A stretch of 64,000 bases of DNA from assembly GCF_002355335.1 (NCBI RefSeq), contig NZ_AP014946.1, forward strand, positions 1,503,501-1,567,500, in the 5' to 3' direction. The stretch comes from Variibacter gotjawalensis (lineage in GTDB: Bacteria > Pseudomonadota > Alphaproteobacteria > Rhizobiales > Xanthobacteraceae). The notes under the pieces were generated by a model. That model saw only the letters and a program-made list of their open reading frames with translations, was not told where the DNA came from and made no database searches. Positions 48,362 through 57,554 of the stretch are shown here, one piece after another (position 1 is the stretch's first letter; every line of letters begins with the position of its first letter). The position numbers and the translations under genes are program-made.

Positions 48362-48532
48362 TGACGGTTCCCTTCGGGGATCAAAAGGGAACGCGGTGCC
48401 GGGGAGGCAACTCCACTATGCCGCGGCTGCCCCCGCAACTGTAAGCGACGAGCTTGCTTTCATGAGACCACTGGGTTCGCCCCGGGAAGGTGAGAGCAGG
48501 CGATGACCCGCGAGCCAGGAGACCTGCCGTCA
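48362..48532 (+). promoter_or_regulatory. Cobalamin (AdoCbl) riboswitch
   Basis: Leader RNA that senses cobalamin and lowers expression of the downstream uptake operon when B12 is plentiful. The P1 stem TGACGG (48362-48367) pairs with CCGTCA (48527-48532). The core has AAAAGGGAACGCGGTG, then GGCTGCCCCCGCAACTGTAAGCG, then CACTGGG...CCCGGGAAGGTGAGAGCAGG, and the B12 box AGCCAGGAGACCTGCC at 48513-48528. The downstream leader to 48641 holds the expression platform. Gene-free stretch 48274-48641 is thus explained by this element. Confidence 0.95.
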
Positions 48533-48641
48533 TTCGTGGTCACACGCGAGCACGTCGGTCGGGGTGAACTGGCGGTTACTGCTTCTTCGTACGAAGGAGC
48601 GGTTTCGTTCGCGGTGACGTGCCACGTACCTCGAGGCCGTC

Positions 48642-50690
48642 ATGTCTCTTTCGTCTCTTAAGATTCGCCACATCCTGCTGGCGAGCAGTATTCTCTCCGT
48701 TTCCACCATAGCGACCGAAGTGAAAGCGCAAGCGACGCTCGATCCTGTCGTCGTTCCGGCGCCGCAGCCGCGCGAGGCCGTCGTGCCGCAGCGTCAGCGT
48801 ACGACGCAGGGCCGCCGCGGCACGCGCCGCGCTACCCGTCCGGTTGCGCCCGTTGCCGCCGTACCGGCTCCGGCCGTTGAGCGCGCAAGTCTGCCGACAA
48901 CCGTTCCGACGCCGGTCGAGCGTATCGGCTCGTCCGTCACCGTGATCGGCGCTGCGCAGATCGAGCGCGATCAGCGCCGCACCGTGCCGGAAGTTTTGCA
49001 GACAGTGCCAGGCCTTGTCGTCGTGCCGAGCGGTGGTCCGGGCAACCAGACATCGGTCTTCATGCGCGGCACCAACTCGAACCACGTCAAAGTGCTGGTT
49101 GACGGAATCAGCATCAACGATCCGGCGACCGGCTTGATCGATTTCGGCAATCTCGCCGCGACGGGCGACATCGAGCGTGTCGAAGTGCTGCGCGGTCCGC
49201 AGAGCGGGCTCTACGGCTCGGATGCACTCGGCGGCATCATTGCGATCACGGCCAAGCGCGGCGAAGGTCCGCCGAAGGCTGCCGTTACGCTGGAAGGCGG
49301 CTCGTTCGGCACTTTCAATCAGAACGTCAACGTGTCGGGCTCGCACGAAAGGTTCGACTACGCCTTCAACGTCAGCCACTTCCGCGCCGAGTCGGTGCCG
49401 GTGACGCCGCTTGAGCTGTTGCCGCCGGGGCAGCGGCGTATCAACGACTTCTACGATAACCTTACGTTTTCGACGAAGCTCGGCGCGCAACTGACGGAGA
49501 ATTTCCGCATCAACTTCGTAGCGCGCTACACCGATGCGACGTTGCGCTTCACGGGCGACGGCTTCGACCCCGTCACATTCGCGGCTGTTCCGAACGCACA
49601 ACAGAGCCGGCAACAGATCGAGCAGTTTGCGACGCGCGGCGAAGCCGTCTGGCAAACCTTCGATGGTCGCTTGGTCAATACGCTCGGCGCGAACTATTTC
49701 GAGCAGAAGAGCTACAGCGCGTCGCCGGATGGAAGCTCGCGCAGCACGATCGGCGATCGCACGCGGATCGATTGGCGTTCGCAATATGCTTTCCTACCGG
49801 GTCAGTTCTTGATCGCGGGCGCGGATCACGAGATCGAACGCTTCAGTAAGCCAGGCTTTGGAGCCGAGAACTCGAACACTGGGGGCTGGCTAGAATTGCA
49901 GGCTCAACCGTTCGAGCGCGCATTCCTGGCAGCTAACGTCCGCTATGACGAGAACGAGCACTTTGGCGGACACACGACGTGGCGTGTCGCGCCGTCCTAC
50001 ATCATCGCGGGCAGCGAGACGAAACTGAAGGGCAGCGTCGGCACCGGCTTTAAAGCTCCGACGCTCAGCCAGCTGTTCGAAGATTTTCCGGACTTCTTCT
50101 TCTTCGGCAACCCGAATCTCAAGCCGGAGGAAAGCCTCGGTTACGATATCGGCTTTGAGCAGCCGTTGGCGGGTGGCCAGTTGCGCGTCGGTGCTGTGTA
50201 CTTTCACAACGACATCACGAACCTGATTTCGACCGTCTTCCTTCCCGATTTTACATCGACGCTTGGAAACATAAATCGGGCAACGACTCGCGGCGTTGAG
50301 GCCTTTGTGTCCGCCCAGGTGACTGATCGGATCAAGGTCCGAGCCGATTGGACCTACACTGATGCAATTGACGAGCAAACGAAACAGCAACTCATTCGCC
50401 GCCCGCGCAACAAGGGCAGCGTGACGGTCGCTTACTCGCCGTACGATCCGCTGACGCTCTCGGCAACGGTGCTCTACATCGGCGAATTCGCTGATCGAGA
50501 CCGGACTTTCTTCGCGCCGACGATCAACCCCGGCTACACGCTGCTGAACGTTGCGGCGAACTACCAAGTCAATCCGTACACGAAGGTGTTCGCGCGCGTC
50601 GACAACCTGACCAACGAGAAATACGAGCCCGTCACCGGCTTCCTCGGTCGCGGCATCGGCGTCTACGGCGGCGTCCGTGTGACAAACTAG
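48642..50690 (+). CDS. btuB: TonB-dependent vitamin B12 receptor BtuB
   Basis: Outer-membrane receptor importing cobalamin with TonB energy; 682 residues with a signal peptide of about 29. TLDPVVV near 33-39 is a likely TonB box. A Pro/Arg-rich linker of about 50 residues (about 40-90) before the plug is unusual. The plug spans roughly 90-205 (VPEVLQTVPGLVVV, GLYGSDALGGIIAITAK) and the rest is the beta-barrel, ending VYGGVRVTN. Located directly behind a cobalamin riboswitch with btuFCD after it, so B12 specificity is well supported. Confidence 0.95.
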   Translation: MSLSSLKIRHILLASSILSVSTIATEVKAQATLDPVVVPAPQPREAVVPQRQRTTQGRRGTRRATRPVAPVAAVPAPAVERASLPTTVPTPVERIGSSVTVIGAAQIERDQRRTVPEVLQTVPGLVVVPSGGPGNQTSVFMRGTNSNHVKVLVDGISINDPATGLIDFGNLAATGDIERVEVLRGPQSGLYGSDALGGIIAITAKRGEGPPKAAVTLEGGSFGTFNQNVNVSGSHERFDYAFNVSHFRAESVPVTPLELLPPGQRRINDFYDNLTFSTKLGAQLTENFRINFVARYTDATLRFTGDGFDPVTFAAVPNAQQSRQQIEQFATRGEAVWQTFDGRLVNTLGANYFEQKSYSASPDGSSRSTIGDRTRIDWRSQYAFLPGQFLIAGADHEIERFSKPGFGAENSNTGGWLELQAQPFERAFLAANVRYDENEHFGGHTTWRVAPSYIIAGSETKLKGSVGTGFKAPTLSQLFEDFPDFFFFGNPNLKPEESLGYDIGFEQPLAGGQLRVGAVYFHNDITNLISTVFLPDFTSTLGNINRATTRGVEAFVSAQVTDRIKVRADWTYTDAIDEQTKQQLIRRPRNKGSVTVAYSPYDPLTLSATVLYIGEFADRDRTFFAPTINPGYTLLNVAANYQVNPYTKVFARVDNLTNEKYEPVTGFLGRGIGVYGGVRVTN

Positions 50691-50734
50691 GCCGCACGTG
50701 TGCTAAACACCGGCTCGCCAGCGAGGAATGCCTG

Positions 50735-51559
50735 TTGCGAGCCGTAGCGACCACACTCCTCGGTGTCGCGCTTTTGAGCGCGGCGCCGCTTTCGTTAGAC
50801 GCCGCGCCGCAACGCGTCGTCTCGCTGAACATTTGCAGCGACGAACTGGTGCTGCGTCTTGCGGAGCCGGAGCACATCGCGTCGGTGACGTGGCTATCGC
50901 GCGACGCTCGTTCGTCCAACGTCTCGGACCTCGCCGCGCGCGTTCCGGTCAACCACGGCCTCGCCGAGGAAGTTGTGCCGCAACGCCCCGACCTCGTCTT
51001 CGCGGGCGCTTTCACGACGACGACCGCGACTGCGCTCATCCGCCGTCAAGGCATTCCGGTTCGTATTCTCCCGATCGCCGCGAGCGTCGACGATGCGCGC
51101 GCGCATATTCGTGAGGTCGCGTCCGCGCTCGGAACGCAGGACCGCGGCGAAGCGATCGTCGCCGATATGGATCGCCGCCTCGCGGCGCTTCCAGCTGCGC
51201 CGCCACGCGCCGTATCCGCGCTCGTTCTTAACCCGGCCGGCTTCGCGGTCGGTGCGGATTCGCTCATCGACGACATTATGCGTCGCGCCGGACTTGAAAA
51301 TACCGCGCGCCGCCTCGGAGCGCAGAACTTCATTCCGCTCGAGCTCGTTGTGATGAGCGCGCCCGAACTACTCATCATCAACGCGGCACGCGACGGCCCG
51401 CCGTCGCTCGCGACCGAGATACTCAAACATCCGGCTCTCGCGCGCATGAAGAATACGCGCACGATCGTACTGCCGTCGCGTCTGTGGACCTGCGGCGGCC
51501 CTGGCAATGTCGAAGCCATCGAGAGATTGATCGCGGTCGCGCGCGAGGTGCGCTCGTGA
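50735..51559 (+). CDS. btuF: Periplasmic cobalamin-binding protein BtuF
   Basis: 274 residues. The start is TTG 50735, seven bases after GAGGA; the nearby ATG 50728 is in another frame. The signal peptide ends near LDAAP. The mature protein begins RVVSLNICSDELVLRLAE, a BtuF/FhuD-type fold, with RPDLVFAGAF near 88 and ENTARRLGAQNFIPLELVV near 188. It binds B12 and delivers it to BtuC. Coupled to btuC through GTGA. Confidence 0.9.
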   Translation: MRAVATTLLGVALLSAAPLSLDAAPQRVVSLNICSDELVLRLAEPEHIASVTWLSRDARSSNVSDLAARVPVNHGLAEEVVPQRPDLVFAGAFTTTTATALIRRQGIPVRILPIAASVDDARAHIREVASALGTQDRGEAIVADMDRRLAALPAAPPRAVSALVLNPAGFAVGADSLIDDIMRRAGLENTARRLGAQNFIPLELVVMSAPELLIINAARDGPPSLATEILKHPALARMKNTRTIVLPSRLWTCGGPGNVEAIERLIAVAREVRS

Positions 51560-52551
51560 CCGCGCCGCGCCTTTGGCCGCTAATTCTTGCGCTCAGTGTT
51601 CTCACGCTCGCCCTTTTCGCGATCTCGCTTGCGGCCGGCTATGTCTCGCTCGATCTTATGACGGCGTTCGGCGACGTGCTCGCGGGCCGCGAGACTCTGG
51701 AAGCCACGGTGCTGACGCAGCTACGCCTGCCGCGTGCGCTGCTCGGCGCGCTCGTCGGTTTCAGCCTCGGCATCACGGGCGCTGCGCTGCAGGGACTTCT
51801 GCGCAACCCGCTCGCCGAGCCCGGCATCGTCGGCGTCTCGGGCGCTGCCGCATTCGGCGCCGTGCTGATGTTCTATTTCGGCTTTGCGGGCGCGCTCTCG
51901 CTTGCGCTGCCTCTCGGCGGCATCGCGGGCGCTGCTGCATCGACCCTGATCCTCTATGCGCTCGCCGGCCGCGATGCCGGCACGATGACGCTCATCCTTG
52001 CGGGCGTTGCCGTCAACGCGCTTGCGGGCGCGCTGACATCGCTCGCGCTCAACCTCTCGCCAAACCCATACGCGGCGCTCGAAATCGTATTCTGGCTGAT
52101 GGGCTCGCTCGCCGACCGCAGTTTGCCGTATGTCTGGCTAACCGCGCCGCTGATGATCATCGGCTGGGCGTTGCTGCTCGCATCCGCGCCCGCGCTCGAC
52201 GCGCTGACGCTCGGCGAAGACACGGCGAAAAGCCTCGGCATCAACCTGCAACGCCTTCGCTTCCAGCTCGTCGCCGGCGCGGCGCTTGCAGTCGGCAGCG
52301 CCGTCGCGGTGACCGGCGCGATCGGCTTCGTCGGCCTCGTCGTGCCGCATGTGTTGCGTCCGCTCGTCGGACACCGGCCGGGAAAACTGCTGCTGGTCAG
52401 CGGCCTCGGCGGCGCGGCGCTGACGCTCGCGGCCGACATCGCGATCCGCGTGATCCCGATCCGCCCCGAACTCAAGCTCGGCGTCATCACGGCGCTGATC
52501 GGTGCACCATTCCTCTTCAGCCTTATCTACCGCTTGCGGCAGGAGGCGTGA
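51556..52551 (+). CDS. btuC: Cobalamin ABC permease BtuC
   Basis: Inner-membrane FecCD-type permease, 331 residues from GTG 51556, which overlaps the btuF stop. About ten helices. LRLPRALLGALVGFSLGITGAALQGLLRNPLAEPGIVGVS near 57-95 is the conserved FecCD/BtuC region, and GAIGFVGLVVPHVLRPLVGHRPGKL near 255-280 is the cytoplasmic coupling segment. The 3' end shares one base with btuD (TGATG). Confidence 0.95.
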   Translation: MTAPRLWPLILALSVLTLALFAISLAAGYVSLDLMTAFGDVLAGRETLEATVLTQLRLPRALLGALVGFSLGITGAALQGLLRNPLAEPGIVGVSGAAAFGAVLMFYFGFAGALSLALPLGGIAGAAASTLILYALAGRDAGTMTLILAGVAVNALAGALTSLALNLSPNPYAALEIVFWLMGSLADRSLPYVWLTAPLMIIGWALLLASAPALDALTLGEDTAKSLGINLQRLRFQLVAGAALAVGSAVAVTGAIGFVGLVVPHVLRPLVGHRPGKLLLVSGLGGAALTLAADIAIRVIPIRPELKLGVITALIGAPFLFSLIYRLRQEA

Positions 52552-53348
52552 TGCGGATCGACGCGCGCGATATCGCGTTCAGTTACGGCGATACGCCCGT
52601 GCTCGACGGCGTATCGCTGTCGCTGCATCCGGGAGAATTTGTCGGCTTGATCGGGCCGAACGGTGCGGGCAAATCGTCGTTGCTTCGCGTGCTCGCAAAT
52701 CTGCGTGCGCCGAATGGCGGAACCGTTCGATATGACGATGCGGACGCGGCATCGATCGGCGCGCGCCGCTTGGCGCAACGCCTCGCATTTCTCGCGCAGG
52801 ACAGCCAAGCCTATTGGCCGCTGCGGGTCGACGCCGTCGTTGCACTCGGCCGCCACCCGTATCGCAAGCCGTTTCGTGGCGCTGACGAGACCGATCGCGC
52901 CGCCATCGCGCGCGCGATCCAAGCCGCCGATGTCACCGCGTTTAGTCAGCGAACGATGGCGCAGCTTTCCGGCGGGGAGCGCATGCGTGTGCTGCTGGCA
53001 CGTGCGCTCGCGGTGGAAGCCGAGACGCTGCTGTGCGATGAACCCACCGCCTCGCTCGATCCCGCGCATCAGATCGACACGATGAATCTGCTGCGTGCTG
53101 CGGCGCACAGCGACCGCAGCGTTGTTGTGGTCCTGCACGACCTGTCACTCGCGGCGCGCTACTGCGACCGCTTGATTTTGCTGTCTGGCGGAAAAATCCT
53201 TGCTGACGGACCGCCCGATGCCGTGCTCACCGACCGAAACCTTGCCGATGCTTATGGCATCGACGTGGTGCGCGGCACGCACGATGGTGTACCGTTTCTC
53301 CTGCCGTGGGCCGCGTTGCCCGCGCCAGGAGGGAAGGGTGGAGCCTGA
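52551..53348 (+). CDS. btuD: Cobalamin ABC ATPase BtuD
   Basis: 265 residues from ATG 52551 with AGGAGG upstream; the long open frame before it (from 51573) is a shadow over btuC. Walker A GPNGAGKS at 35-42, signature LSGGE at 139-143, Walker B ending DEP at 163-165, and VVVVLHDLSLAARYC with the H-loop. Typical of the siderophore/B12 ATPases. The fifth gene starts within its last codons. Confidence 0.95.
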   Translation: MRIDARDIAFSYGDTPVLDGVSLSLHPGEFVGLIGPNGAGKSSLLRVLANLRAPNGGTVRYDDADAASIGARRLAQRLAFLAQDSQAYWPLRVDAVVALGRHPYRKPFRGADETDRAAIARAIQAADVTAFSQRTMAQLSGGERMRVLLARALAVEAETLLCDEPTASLDPAHQIDTMNLLRAAAHSDRSVVVVLHDLSLAARYCDRLILLSGGKILADGPPDAVLTDRNLADAYGIDVVRGTHDGVPFLLPWAALPAPGGKGGA

Positions 53349-54312
53349 TCTTTACGCGGTGCTGGCGGGCTTCGTGCCCGATACGGACACCGGTTGGTCA
53401 CTCGGCACGTTCGGTGCGATCGCGGAATTCACCCGCGATCCTGGCGAACCGGTCGAACTCGTGTCCAGGTCGTCGCGCCTGTCCGCGGTCACCGGACGCG
53501 GCGGCATCCTTCTGTTTCCGAACACGCATCTCCGTCTCGTTGCCTCCGAAGCCGTGACGAAAAGCGGTTGGAGCCAGAAGGTGGCCCTCTGTCTGCCGCT
53601 CGATCACAGCGCGATGTCGCGGCGAGCGACGCTGACGGAGATCGGCATCGATACGGAAGCGTTGCGCGACGAAGATCGCGGCGACATTCTTTTCGACCTC
53701 GGTCTCGACGTCGGTCATCTCGACGCCTGCGTCCGCGTGTCGCCGCAAGTCGCGGCGCAACTCCGCCGTCATTGCGGGCGGTCGCTGTTCGAATCAGGCA
53801 ATACGGCGATCCACGATATTCTTGCCGCGAAACCGCATCGCGTCTTCGTAACGCGCGTCGGCCGGATCGAGGTTTTCCAACCGATTCCGCCCGCCGACGG
53901 CCGCAGTCCCGAGGGGCCTCACACGCATCTGCTGCCCGCTTTGCTCGCGCATCGACGCACGCATCCGGCGACCGAGCTGATCCCCGAGGGGCTCGTGCCG
54001 GTCGCGCATTTCTATCCGCCGCACCCGGTGTCGATGGGGACAGAGTTCGCGCCGGACCGGCACGAAAGCTTTCAGCAGCTGTTACGCGCGTTCGGCGATG
54101 CCGGTTACGTGCGGTTCAAGGACGATGTCAGCGCACGCCTCGACGCTGCGAGTACCGAGCTTGCGCCGGCCAGTAAGGCCGACCGCATCGCCTACCGCGT
54201 CGCCATCAAACAAGCGCACGCGCAAGGCCGAATCATTCCGGATTCTTGGTCGATCAGCGCGGTGCACGACGGCGATGTCGACCCCGAAATGGTCGAACAA
54301 CACCCTCATTAA
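53338..54312 (+). CDS. Uncharacterised His-rich protein of the cobalamin operon
   Basis: 324 residues from GTG 53338, which lies inside the end of btuD (11-base overlap) six bases after AGGAGG, so it is translated with the operon. No signal peptide: cytoplasmic. Start VEPDLYAVLAGFVPDTDTGWSLGTFGAIAEF. A dense histidine region is striking: GPHTHLL at 193-199 (His195, His197), His205, His209, then HFYPPHP with His224 and His229. This could bind metal or a corrinoid. I do not recognise a characterised family; a Rhizobiales-specific domain of unknown function is likely. Role in B12 handling is inferred from position and riboswitch control. Confidence 0.82.
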   Translation: MEPDLYAVLAGFVPDTDTGWSLGTFGAIAEFTRDPGEPVELVSRSSRLSAVTGRGGILLFPNTHLRLVASEAVTKSGWSQKVALCLPLDHSAMSRRATLTEIGIDTEALRDEDRGDILFDLGLDVGHLDACVRVSPQVAAQLRRHCGRSLFESGNTAIHDILAAKPHRVFVTRVGRIEVFQPIPPADGRSPEGPHTHLLPALLAHRRTHPATELIPEGLVPVAHFYPPHPVSMGTEFAPDRHESFQQLLRAFGDAGYVRFKDDVSARLDAASTELAPASKADRIAYRVAIKQAHAQGRIIPDSWSISAVHDGDVDPEMVEQHPH

Positions 54313-54437
54313 CCTTCTATCAACCTTACCGGCATCATTCCGCAATTGCAGCGCAACGAGGAACCCTTTGTTCACGGCGCTAATGCACTCTCGTGTTTAC
54401 GGAAACCTTCGTTCTAAGTCCGAGAGTTAATCGGCGA

Positions 54438-56732
54438 ATGCCGCTGACGGAAGATAACAAAAGCAAGAATCTGCCGGCCGACGTCTATGTCTCGTTGGTG
54501 GATGCTCTTTATCGCGAGCCGCTGACCCTGTTCATCGGCGCACTGGCGGCTGCCGGTGGTGTATTGCTTACCGCATGGACGTCCGGATCTTTCCTGCTCT
54601 ACGGAACTGCTGCCGTCGTCGTTCTCGCTGCTCTTTTGCGCCTGCATGACATGCGCTCCTTCGCGAAGTATCGCGACAATCTCACGGCCGAAAAAGCCTG
54701 GCACTGGGAGCTGCGCTACATCATCGGCGTCGCCGGCGTGCTGTTGCCGCTCGGCGCGTGGTGCATCATCGGCTTCGCCTATCTCAAAGACCCGTTCGTC
54801 CAGACGATCTGCTATGGCGCGACAGTCGCCTACATGATCGGCATCGCGGGCCGCAATTTTGCAATCGAGCGCATCGTGACCGCGCAGATCGTATTCTCCG
54901 CCGTGCCGATGGCGATCGCCTTCTTTGCGATGGGCACGATCGAATACTTCCTCGCCGGTCTTCTGATGGCGGGCTTCTTCGTGACGCTGAAGATGATCTC
55001 GGATCGTCTGCGCTCGAACTATCTCGACGCCATCATCTCGACGCGAAACGTCACCGAACTCGCAACGCGCTTCGACACTGCGCTGAACAACATGCCGCAC
55101 GGCCTTGCGATGTTCAACGCGACCGGCCGCCTCGAAGTCGCCAACCGCCGTTTGATCGATCTCTTCAAGCTTCCGCTGACGATTGCGGATGGCAAAACCA
55201 ACGTGCGCGGCCTCGTCGCCGCGGGCCGGCGCTCCGGCGCGATCCTGAGCTCCGACGTCAAACAGCTGGCCGAAGAACTTGAGCTTCGCACGGCGCGCGA
55301 GAAGAGCGGCGTGATGGCGACTGATCTCGCCGACGGCCGCAGCCTGGAAATCACCATTCAGCCGATGTCGAACGGCGGCTCGGTGGCGCTTATCGAAGAC
55401 GTGACGGAGCGAAAGGCGGCTGAAGCAAAGATTGCGCACCTCGCGCGCTTCGACGCGCTGACCGGGTTGCCGAACCGCGCCTACTTCCGCGAACGTATGG
55501 ATCGCGTGATCGCACTGACGCAGCGCGGCGAATCCTGCGCGGTTTTGTTCGTCGATCTCGATCAATTCAAGAACGTGAACGATACGCTCGGTCACCCGAT
55601 CGGCGACGCGTTACTGCGCGTCGTCGCGGAGCGCCTCGGATCGATCGTGCGTGATACCGACCTCGTCTCGCGCTTCGGCGGCGACGAATTCGTCATCCTC
55701 CAATCGCCGATCAAAGGTCCGGAACAAGCCGCATCGCTCGCGCGCCGCATCCTCAGCGCGCTCGGCGAAGTGTTCGGCATTGCGGATCATCAGATCGTCG
55801 TCGGCGCAAGCGTCGGCATCGCGATGGCGCCGACCGATGGCCGCGACGCGGATACGCTATTGAAGAATGCCGACATGGCGCTCTATCGCGCGAAGTCGGA
55901 CGGCCGCGCCGGATGGCGCTTCTTCGAACCCGATATGGACGTGAAGGCGCAGGCGCGCCGCGCGCTCGAGCTCGATCTGCGCACCGCTGTCACGACCGAC
56001 GCTTTCGAGGTCTATTATCAGCCGCTGCTTAATGCGCAGACGATGGAAATCACGACCTGCGAAGCCCTGATTCGCTGGCCACATGCGAAGCGCGGCATGG
56101 TGTCTCCCGCAGAGTTTATTCCGATCGCCGAAGAGATGGGTCTCATCAGCGAGATCGGAAAACGCGTGCTGCGAAAAGCCTGTGCCGAATGCATGAAGTG
56201 GCCGAAGCACGTTCGTGTCGCCGTCAACATCTCGGCTGTGCAGGTGAAGCGCGGCAACGTTCCGGCGGTCATTCGCGAAGCTCTCGAGGGCTCAGGCCTC
56301 GCGGCCAATCGCCTCGAAATCGAAATCACCGAGTCGGTGCTTCTGCAGGACACCGAAGCGACGCACACGTTCATCCGTGAGCTGCACGAGATGGGTGTCC
56401 GGCTGTCGCTCGACGATTTCGGCACCGGCTATTCGAGCTTGAGCTACCTGCACAGCTATCCGCTCGACAAGATCAAGATCGATCGCAGTTTCCTCAAAGA
56501 CATCGAGTCGCAAGACCGCGTCCGCAAGTTGGTCGAAGGCGTCGCGCGCTTGAGTTCCGAACTTGGCCTCAGCGTAGCGGTTGAAGGTGTCGAGACTGAA
56601 AGCCAATGCGACCTGTTGCGCAGCATTCCTTACGTGACGGAAATGCAGGGCTTCTTGTTCAGCCGTCCGGTTCCGCGTCTCGAAGTCCGCAAGATGTTGG
56701 ATGGAACCACACCTATCCGCAAGGTTGCGTAG
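54438..56732 (+). CDS. Membrane GGDEF-EAL cyclic-di-GMP protein
   Basis: 764 residues from ATG 54438; a GTG at 54393 would add 15. Five or six membrane helices at about 25-185 form a sensor module, followed by a PAS-like linker (about 215-325). The GGDEF domain has an intact motif at 414-418, and the EAL domain starts at 542-544 (CEALIRW) with FGTGYSSLSYLHSY near 660. Both catalytic motifs appear usable. The FeeM-like gene follows with a CtrA-type site between them. Gene-sized gap 54313-54437 contains TTAACCTTCTATCAA, a partial CtrA-like site. Confidence 0.92.
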   Translation: MPLTEDNKSKNLPADVYVSLVDALYREPLTLFIGALAAAGGVLLTAWTSGSFLLYGTAAVVVLAALLRLHDMRSFAKYRDNLTAEKAWHWELRYIIGVAGVLLPLGAWCIIGFAYLKDPFVQTICYGATVAYMIGIAGRNFAIERIVTAQIVFSAVPMAIAFFAMGTIEYFLAGLLMAGFFVTLKMISDRLRSNYLDAIISTRNVTELATRFDTALNNMPHGLAMFNATGRLEVANRRLIDLFKLPLTIADGKTNVRGLVAAGRRSGAILSSDVKQLAEELELRTAREKSGVMATDLADGRSLEITIQPMSNGGSVALIEDVTERKAAEAKIAHLARFDALTGLPNRAYFRERMDRVIALTQRGESCAVLFVDLDQFKNVNDTLGHPIGDALLRVVAERLGSIVRDTDLVSRFGGDEFVILQSPIKGPEQAASLARRILSALGEVFGIADHQIVVGASVGIAMAPTDGRDADTLLKNADMALYRAKSDGRAGWRFFEPDMDVKAQARRALELDLRTAVTTDAFEVYYQPLLNAQTMEITTCEALIRWPHAKRGMVSPAEFIPIAEEMGLISEIGKRVLRKACAECMKWPKHVRVAVNISAVQVKRGNVPAVIREALEGSGLAANRLEIEITESVLLQDTEATHTFIRELHEMGVRLSLDDFGTGYSSLSYLHSYPLDKIKIDRSFLKDIESQDRVRKLVEGVARLSSELGLSVAVEGVETESQCDLLRSIPYVTEMQGFLFSRPVPRLEVRKMLDGTTPIRKVA

Positions 56733-56804
56733 CATCTCGCACTCGCGAACGACTCGCAACACAATCCCTTGTTAACGATATCACGCCTTTGGTCTTGCAT
56801 TCGG

Positions 56805-56819
56805 TTAACGCGGCGTTAA
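56805..56819. promoter_or_regulatory. Perfect TTAA-N7-TTAA site, probable CtrA box
   Basis: TTAACGCGGCGTTAA matches the CtrA consensus TTAA-N7-TTAA exactly and sits within a longer palindrome GTTAACG/CGTTAAC. It lies 34 bases upstream of the FeeM-like start at 56853, a position that could act at the promoter. CtrA is the cell-cycle master regulator of alphaproteobacteria. Confidence 0.6.
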
Positions 56820-56852
56820 CGTTTGCATCGGCCATTCGGGGTGAGATTTGCG

Positions 56853-57554
56853 ATGTTAGCGGCGAATAAAAGTGAGGATCAACTCAGCTTCACGGATCGC
56901 GTTGCCGCGTTTTTAGAGAACGTCGACTACCGGCTGATGAGTTCGCCCGAAGATCGCGAGACGATCTATCGCTTGCGCTACGATGCTTATCTTCGCGAAG
57001 GTACGATCGAGCCATCACCGTCGCGCCGTATCACCGACAAATACGATGATCTCGAAAACTCTTGGATATTCGGCATCTACTACGAAGAAGAATTACTGAG
57101 CTCGATCCGCCTCAGCGTGTCGCTGCCGGGACATTCGATCATTCCCGCGCTCGGTGTGTTCGGCGATCATCTCGAAGGGCCGATCGCCAACGGCACTGTT
57201 TATGTCGACCCGACGCGCTTCGTTGCCGATGCTGAAGCGGCGCGCCGCTATCCAGTGCTGCCTTACGTCACGCTGCGTGCGGCATTCCTCGCCGGCGGCT
57301 ATTTCAATGCCGACTATGTGCTCGCCACCGTGCGACGCGAACATCAAGCATTCTACAAGCGCGTGCTTCAGTGCACGCCGCTGTGCCCGCCGCGAAATTA
57401 CCCGAGTCTCACGAAGCCAATCTCGCTGATGTCGGTGCATTATCCGACGAGTTCGCTAAAGGTCGCGCAGCGTTATCCGTTCTTCCATTCGACGGTTGCG
57501 GAGCGTCGCGCGCTGTTCTCGCGCCCGCCGCGCTCTGTGCACGCCGCCGCTTAA
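56853..57554 (+). CDS. FeeM-like N-acyl amino acid synthase / GNAT-fold protein
   Basis: 233 residues from ATG 56853, with GGTGAG upstream; ATG 56823 is less likely. The fold follows the FeeM/autoinducer-synthase group: ETIYRLRYDAYLREGTIEPS near 35-55 (aligns with the R-x-x-Y start of AHL-type synthases), then GIYYEEELLSSIRLSVSLPG near 73-92, and YVDPTRFVADAEA near 115. Members use acyl-ACP or acyl-CoA to acylate an amino acid or similar amine. Product unknown. Downstream of a GGDEF-EAL gene; convergent with a GST gene by a 4-base overlap. Confidence 0.75.
   Translation: MLAANKSEDQLSFTDRVAAFLENVDYRLMSSPEDRETIYRLRYDAYLREGTIEPSPSRRITDKYDDLENSWIFGIYYEEELLSSIRLSVSLPGHSIIPALGVFGDHLEGPIANGTVYVDPTRFVADAEAARRYPVLPYVTLRAAFLAGGYFNADYVLATVRREHQAFYKRVLQCTPLCPPRNYPSLTKPISLMSVHYPTSSLKVAQRYPFFHSTVAERRALFSRPPRSVHAAA

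Noticed and set aside
48576-49784. 402-residue minus-strand ORF opposite btuB
   Set aside because: Antisense to the receptor gene and without recognisable motifs.
51573-52550. Long open frame running over btuC into btuD
   Set aside because: The frame is Arg/Ala-rich shadow sequence; the true ATPase starts at ATG 52551 with AGGAGG, and btuC fully explains the DNA.
54309-54325. TTAACCTTCTATCAA as a second CtrA box
   Set aside because: Second half-site is TCAA, not TTAA; only a partial match.
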